Of a stretch of 10,684 bases of DNA, positions 7,156 through 10,684 are shown piece after piece. The translations under genes and the position numbers were made by a program. The stretch's first letter is position 1; every line of letters begins with the position of its first letter. The notes beneath the pieces were generated by a model. It saw only the letters and a program-made list of their open reading frames with translations, was not told where the DNA came from and did not search any database. The DNA comes from SAR202 cluster bacterium (GTDB taxonomy: Bacteria > Chloroflexota > Dehalococcoidia > UBA3495): NCBI GenBank assembly GCA_009392075.1, contig VFHG01000103.1, forward strand, positions 1 to 10,684. The letters are read 5' to 3'.

Positions 7156-8052
7156 TTAGGCTGAAACCGGAAGGTCAATCTCGTACTGGTCCAGCAATTT
7201 CTCGATCTGGGCCGCGGCCTTCCCGCTGGGCGGTACCAACGGCAGCCTGGGTCCGCCAACCTTTAGGCCTAAGTGGTCCACGGCGTACTTCACCGGGATA
7301 GGATTGGACTCGGTGAACATACCCAAGAAGATGGGGAGCAGACGGCGGTGCTCGGCGGCCGCGCCCTCGATGTCTCCCTCCAGCAGCAGACCCATCATGT
7401 GCTTGATCTGGTTGCCGACCAGGTGAGCCACCACGCTGACAACGCCGTAGCCACCTATGGACATGATCAAGAAGGTCTGGTTGTCGTCGCCGCTCCAGAC
7501 CTTGAAGCCGGGGCTAGCGCCCTGGATGATTCGGGCGATCTGGTTCATGTCGCCGCTGGCTTCTTTGGTGCCAACGATGTTGTCGATCTGGCTCAGCCGA
7601 ATCGTGGTCTCGTCGGTCATATTCACGCCGGTGCGGCCCATGATGTTGTAGACGATGCAGGGCAGATTGGTCTTGCCAGCGATCGCCTTGAAGTGCTGGT
7701 ACATCCCCTCTTGCGGGGGTTTGTTGTAATACGGCACCACTAGCAGCAGGCCATCCACGCCCTGTTTCTCTGCTTCCTGGCTGAGCTCTATGCTCTCGGC
7801 GGTGCTGTAGGTGCCGGTGCCGGCGATGACCACGCCCTTGTCGCCTATCGATTGTTTGACCTCGCTGAAAAGGCGCATCTTTTCATCGGTGGTCAAAGTG
7901 GGCGACTCTCCAGTGGTGCCGGACAGGACGACGCCGTCACTGCCCGAGTCGAGAAGGGCATGGGCGAGCTTCTTAGCCTGCTCAAAGTCGACATCACCCT
8001 TCTCGTCAAAGGGAGTAACCATCGCTGTGAGAAGCCTACCTATCTCTGCCAT
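7156..8052 (-). CDS. dapA: 4-hydroxy-tetrahydrodipicolinate synthase
   Basis: DapA condenses aspartate semialdehyde with pyruvate, the committed step to diaminopimelate and lysine, in the cytoplasm. The 298-residue TIM-barrel protein keeps the whole active site: Schiff-base Lys163 in GTKEASGD, Thr46-Thr47 in GTTGES, Tyr109 in VPYYNKP, Tyr135 and Arg140 in YNIMGRTG. These sit exactly two residues beyond the E. coli numbers. The YN-x-P-GRTG motif has Met at the usual Pro position, a mild oddity; related aldolase-type members vary here, but the full catalytic set and asd/dapB neighbours make DapA the best call. AGGAGG five to six bases before the ATG is a strong ribosome site. It follows asd by 179 bases, a gap that carries a weak terminator and a likely promoter, so it may be transcribed on its own as well. 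Confidence 0.94.
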   Translation of the reverse strand: MAEIGRLLTAMVTPFDEKGDVDFEQAKKLAHALLDSGSDGVVLSGTTGESPTLTTDEKMRLFSEVKQSIGDKGVVIAGTGTYSTAESIELSQEAEKQGVDGLLLVVPYYNKPPQEGMYQHFKAIAGKTNLPCIVYNIMGRTGVNMTDETTIRLSQIDNIVGTKEASGDMNQIARIIQGASPGFKVWSGDDNQTFLIMSIGGYGVVSVVAHLVGNQIKHMMGLLLEGDIEGAAAEHRRLLPIFLGMFTESNPIPVKYAVDHLGLKVGGPRLPLVPPSGKAAAQIEKLLDQYEIDLPVSA

Positions 8053-8069
8053 GTCCGCCTCCTATAGTC

Positions 8070-8083
8070 GCCTTTTTAAAGGC
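8070..8083. repeat. 14-bp palindrome in the dapA leader
   Basis: GCCTTTTTAAAGGC consists of arms GCCTTT and AAAGGC around TT. It lies between the proposed dapA start of transcription and its ribosome site, so it could be an operator or a small hairpin near the start codon. Confidence 0.3.
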
Positions 8084-8105
8084 ATCGGGGCCTTGGATTC
8101 GTTGC

Positions 8106-8111
8106 ATTATA
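8106..8111 (-). promoter_or_regulatory. putative -10 box of a dapA promoter
   Basis: A perfect TATAAT on the minus strand lies about 55 bases before the dapA ATG. No good -35 hexamer stands at 16-18 bases; TTGAGG is 25 bases away, too far. The call rests on the -10 match, its position, and the terminator-like hairpin just upstream. Confidence 0.45.
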
Positions 8112-8170
8112 CTCGTGAATAACCCATATCGCATCCCCTCAATTCAGCCGGGAAATGGGCATCTCTTCGG

Positions 8171-8194
8171 GAAAGAAAACTGGTCGATCCGACC
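8171..8194 (-). terminator. weak intrinsic terminator after asd
   Basis: On the minus strand GGTCG-GAT-CGACC (8194-8182) is a 5-bp stem with a 3-base loop, followed by AGTTTTCTTT. The stem is short, so partial termination is the most one can say. It would separate asd from dapA transcription. Confidence 0.4.
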
Positions 8195-8231
8195 GTTCGT
8201 TGAGTGTCCTTAAAGCCGTTGTACGGCCGGC

Positions 8232-9275
8232 CTAGCGGGTCACTCCGCTGGTGTGCTTCGGCTTCAACCGTCCCCTGGCAACCAGTTCTTCAGCGATCTG
8301 CAGCGAATTAAGCGCCGCGCCTTTTCGCAGGTTGTCGGAAACTATCCAGAGCACCAGCCCGTTGGGGTGCGACATGTCCTGCCTGATGCGCCCTACGAAC
8401 ACGTCATCCTCGCCGGCCACGTCCCAAGGCATAGGATATTCGCCCGACTCGGTATCGTCCAGCACGGTAATGCCGGGCATGGCCGCCAGCAGTTCCCTAG
8501 CTTCAGTCACCGGCATCGGCCGGGTGAATTCAATGTGCACCGAGGCGGAATGGGAGATGTAGACTGGCACCCGCACGCAGGTGGCGGATATCTGTATCTC
8601 AGGCGCGTGTAAAATCTTCTGAGACTCCTGACGCATCTTCTGTTCTTCAAAGGTGTAGCCGGTTTCCAGGAACCGGTCGATCTGAGGGACAACGTTGTAG
8701 GCGATCTGGCCATCACCGGACTTGCTAGTGTTCGAGTCGGCATTCAGCAACCGCTCCGATTGCTCACGAAGGTCGGCCATCGCCCCGCCGCCTGCGCCGG
8801 AGACCGATTGGTAGGTGTCGGCCACGATGCGTTTGATGGGGTTCACCCGGTGCAACGGATGGGCGGCCATCACCAAGGGAGTGGTGGAGCAGTTGGGGAT
8901 GGATATGATTCCCTGGTGCCAGTCAACGTCGGCCCCGTTCACTTCGGGCACGACCAAGGGCACCGTCTCTTCCATGCGGAAAGCGGAACCGTCGTCGATA
9001 ACCACCGCGCCTGCAGCCACTGCGGTCGGTGCTAGTCTGTGGCTGACTTCTGAACTGGCCGATATGAACGCCACATCAACGCCGTCAAAGGACTTCGCCG
9101 TCGCTTCCTCCACGACAAAGTCATTCCCGCCCACGCTGATATGCTTCCCGGCCGATCGGCTGGAGGCCAGCAATTTCAGCTTGGGCAAGGTAGGGTAGCG
9201 GGTTTCAACGATGCGGAGAAATTCGGCGCCCACCGCCCCGGTGGCGCCCACAACGGCGATGGTTAAGTCCTGCAC
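8232..9275 (-). CDS. asd: aspartate-semialdehyde dehydrogenase
   Basis: Asd reduces aspartyl phosphate to aspartate semialdehyde with NADPH, feeding lysine/diaminopimelate, threonine and methionine synthesis. The 347-residue protein begins with the nucleotide-binding AVVGATGAVG (7-16), has the active-site cysteine Cys129 in SIPNCSTTPL, the SVSGAGGGAM loop (157-166), and the catalytic histidine His242 in RVPVYISHS. Start is GTG (9273-9275), chosen because the GATGAVG motif stands the usual 7-10 residues from the N-terminus and nothing else is in frame nearby; the ribosome site is weak. It lies 43 bases after dapB, probably as one transcript, so the aspartate-to-tetrahydrodipicolinate steps are grouped. 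Aspartate kinase (lysC) is not in the window. Confidence 0.95.
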   Translation of the reverse strand: MQDLTIAVVGATGAVGAEFLRIVETRYPTLPKLKLLASSRSAGKHISVGGNDFVVEEATAKSFDGVDVAFISASSEVSHRLAPTAVAAGAVVIDDGSAFRMEETVPLVVPEVNGADVDWHQGIISIPNCSTTPLVMAAHPLHRVNPIKRIVADTYQSVSGAGGGAMADLREQSERLLNADSNTSKSGDGQIAYNVVPQIDRFLETGYTFEEQKMRQESQKILHAPEIQISATCVRVPVYISHSASVHIEFTRPMPVTEARELLAAMPGITVLDDTESGEYPMPWDVAGEDDVFVGRIRQDMSHPNGLVLWIVSDNLRKGAALNSLQIAEELVARGRLKPKHTSGVTR

Positions 9276-9318
9276 TAGCGGTTCTCGATTTACTCTAAGA
9301 TTCGTGCCTGAGACTGGC

Positions 9319-10107
9319 CTAAAGCCCGAGCACGTTCTCCAAGCCTATCACAAGGCCCGGACGGGCTACAACGTCGCGGATGCAGCGCACCACACCGGGC
9401 ATGTAGCAGCTCCGGTCCAGGGTGTCATGGCGCAGGGAAACGGTCTGACCCGCCGCGCCAAAGATCACCTCATGGTGGGCGCTTTTGCCGGGCATCCGAA
9501 TGCTATGGACCGATATCCCGTTATGCTCTCCGCCTCGGGTGTTGGCCAAGTTTTCCTTCTCAGGTTGGTTGCGGGTGAACTGCTTGTTTTCCCCCAAGCT
9601 GCGTACCAAGGCCAGCGCAAATCCCGAGGGCGAATCAATCTTAGCCTCGTGATGCGACTCTACGATGTCCACGTAATCGAAGTAGGGCGCGGCTTGCTCG
9701 GCCAGTTTCTTGAGGATCACGGCCCCCAGAGCGAAATTGGGCGCAACGATGATGCCAACGCCGTTGTCATTAGCCATGGCGTCTAGCTGCTTCAACTGGT
9801 CTTCAGAAAAGCCGCTGGCGCCCATTACAATGTTGATCTTTCGAGCAGCGGCAATGGCAGCAGCGTCCATGGCGACGGCGGCGTTGGTGAAGTCAACCAT
9901 CACGTCGGGTTTTGTCTGCTCTAGAAGGGCGTCTATGTCAGTTGAGATCGCGACCATTGTGCTGTACGGCGTGCCCAGAACCGGCCCTCGGTCCTGCTTG
10001 CAAGAACCGCCCACCAATTCAAGGTCAGTTTCTCTGGCGACAGCAGCCACGGTCTCGAGACCCATCTTGCCGGTTATGCCACCAATTACTACTTTTATCG
10101 ACGCCAT
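9319..10107 (-). CDS. dapB: 4-hydroxy-tetrahydrodipicolinate reductase
   Basis: DapB reduces the DapA product to tetrahydrodipicolinate with NAD(P)H. The 262 residues show the N-terminal dinucleotide fold IGGITGKMG (8-16), DVMVDFTNAAVAM (68-80), MGASGF (95-100), VAPNFALGAV (121-130), and the catalytic block ESHHEAKIDSPSG (150-162) with His152/His153 and Lys156. RGGEHNGISVHSIRMPG and HHEVIFGAAGQT are also family-typical. AAAGGAG four to five bases before the ATG supports the start. As first gene of the dapB-asd pair it has a leader of about 200 bases containing two repeat-like elements. Confidence 0.95.
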   Translation of the reverse strand: MASIKVVIGGITGKMGLETVAAVARETDLELVGGSCKQDRGPVLGTPYSTMVAISTDIDALLEQTKPDVMVDFTNAAVAMDAAAIAAARKINIVMGASGFSEDQLKQLDAMANDNGVGIIVAPNFALGAVILKKLAEQAAPYFDYVDIVESHHEAKIDSPSGFALALVRSLGENKQFTRNQPEKENLANTRGGEHNGISVHSIRMPGKSAHHEVIFGAAGQTVSLRHDTLDRSCYMPGVVRCIRDVVARPGLVIGLENVLGL

Positions 10108-10170
10108 AGCGCTCCTTTCTGAGGGCTCTTGCCGAGTGGGTCCGGATCACACCAACATGACCGATACGCA

Positions 10171-10195
10171 CCCTTCGACGGGCTCAGGGCGAACG
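10171..10195. repeat. REP-like dispersed element in the dapB leader
   Basis: The sequence begins CCCTTCGACGGGCTCAGG and ends GCGAACG. I recall close variants recurring in intergenic regions of Chloroflexota and other environmental genomes, but this is memory and only one copy is present here. It has short complementary parts (CCCT with AGGG, TTCG with CGAA). Confidence 0.45.
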
Positions 10196-10230
10196 AAACC
10201 AGCAGGCAGGTTGCCGATTCGCATGTCGTT

Positions 10231-10270
10231 GTAACGAGGTCGTAGACGCGGGTTTTTAACCCGCCGTTAC
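10231..10270. repeat. nested hairpin element in the pnp-dapB gap
   Basis: Outer arms GTAACG (10231-10236) and CGTTAC (10265-10270) enclose a perfect inner stem GCGGGTT (10248-10254) with AACCCGC (10258-10264) and loop TTT; 11 unpaired bases lie on one side only. An alternative pairing is GAGGT (10236-10240) with ACCTC (10269-10273). It resembles the palindromic GCGGGTTT-AAACCCGC intergenic repeats seen in some bacterial genomes. There is no T-run placing it as a terminator. Confidence 0.5.
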
Positions 10271-10311
10271 CTCATCCGTCACGTCCATTTCGCTATGCCA
10301 GCTCACACCTG

Positions 10312-10320
10312 ATGATAGCA
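10312..10320 (-). promoter_or_regulatory. possible extended -10 promoter for dapB-asd
   Basis: On the minus strand TGCTATCAT is an extended -10 match, just downstream of the pnp terminator and about 200 bases before dapB. No good -35 box is seen. Position between terminator and gene is the main support. Confidence 0.35.
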
Positions 10321-10335
10321 CGCAGCCTGATTGCC

Positions 10336-10376
10336 GGAAAATAAAACAGCCCCGGCCTTCAATGGCCGGGGCTGTT
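10336..10376 (-). terminator. intrinsic terminator of pnp
   Basis: Arms 10345-10357 (AACAGCCCCGGCC) and 10364-10376 pair perfectly over 13 bp with loop TTCAAT. On the minus strand the stem is followed by TTTTATTTT. It begins 25 bases after the pnp stop codon. Confidence 0.9.
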
Positions 10377-10401
10377 CTGTCCCTAGTTAACGATGCTCTG
10401 G

Positions 10402-10684
10402 TTAGCGGTTTCCACCTTGGAAGCGTCCACCACCGCCCGAGCCTCCGGATCCGCGTCCGGGTCCACCAGGGCCACGGCCACCTGAACCCCCTCGATCTCC
10501 ACCGCGTCCGCCCCGGTCTCCGGCGCCGGCCCGGTTGAAGCCGCCGCTGGGCTCAGGCCGTGGAGCGGGAGGGCTGTCGTCGCCGAACAGCGCCTTGCGG
10601 GACAGGTTGACCCGTCCTTGGGCGTCGATCTCGCGGATGATAACCGTGAGCTCTTGGCCCTCGGCCAGGTCTTCTTCCATGTCG
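10402..10684 (-). CDS. pnp: polyribonucleotide nucleotidyltransferase, C-terminal S1 end (runs off right edge)
   Basis: The frame is open to the right edge, so this is the 3' end of a longer gene; the ATG at 10680 is internal. Visible residues form the last strands of an S1 RNA-binding domain: EDLAEGQELTV, IIREIDAQGRVNLSRKAL. The EID-x-QGR-x-LSRKA pattern is characteristic of PNPase, the phosphorolytic 3'-5' exoribonuclease of the degradosome. After it comes a low-complexity tail of about 50 residues rich in Gly and Arg with repeated RGG (GDRGGRGGDRGGSGGRG), ending RFQGGNR. Such tails usually add loose RNA binding. Another S1 protein (RpsA, Tex) is possible but less likely. A strong terminator follows. 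Confidence 0.8.
   Translation of the reverse strand, partial: DMEEDLAEGQELTVIIREIDAQGRVNLSRKALFGDDSPPAPRPEPSGGFNRAGAGDRGGRGGDRGGSGGRGPGGPGRGSGGSGGGGRFQGGNR

Noticed and set aside
9211..9786. Plus-strand open frame of 191 codons over asd and dapB
   Set aside because: It is antisense to well-conserved asd and dapB, with no recognisable motif in its product.
10108..10344. Lysine riboswitch in the long dapB leader
   Set aside because: The leader is long enough and the gene is right, but I see no L-box conserved core on the minus strand; the structure present looks like dispersed repeats.

Overview
The window reads as ordinary chromosomal housekeeping DNA from a moderately GC-rich bacterium using the standard genetic code: several genes here end in TGA, including aroK and the EamA transporter. 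The gene set, the paired VOC genes and two dispersed-repeat-like sequences before dapB suggest a free-living Chloroflexota lineage of the Dehalococcoidia/SAR202 sort. That placement is a guess from overall feel; no marker gene here proves it.

From left to right: the 5' part of aroB (minus strand, running off the left edge); a decayed gene for a membrane-anchored CAP/SCP-domain protein; aroK; a two-domain VOC (glyoxalase-fold) gene; a single-domain VOC gene; an EamA/DMT-type transporter; purQ; and yqeY, all on the minus strand. A divergent intergenic region follows, with a good sigma70-type promoter facing each way, and then purA on the plus strand. purA and dapA converge on a perfect 15-bp hairpin that can terminate both. 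dapA, asd and dapB lie on the minus strand, and the right edge holds the 3' end of pnp (also minus), closed by its own terminator.

Functionally there are three themes. The first is purine synthesis: purQ (glutaminase subunit of FGAM synthase) and purA (IMP to adenylosuccinate) sit back to back across a shared control region. The second is the aspartate/diaminopimelate pathway: asd, dapA and dapB give three consecutive steps to tetrahydrodipicolinate, for lysine and cell-wall precursors. The third is the shikimate pathway: aroK and aroB, normally close neighbours, are here separated by about 1 kb holding the dead CAP gene. The VOC genes and transporter are accessory and their substrates cannot be read from sequence.

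No new defence, mobile or secretion system is visible. The most informative non-textbook observations are the reconstructed CAP pseudogene between aroK and aroB (three in-frame TGA codons plus one frameshift), the repeat-like elements in the pnp-dapB gap, and operator-like palindromes in the aroK-CAP and yqeY-purA gaps.
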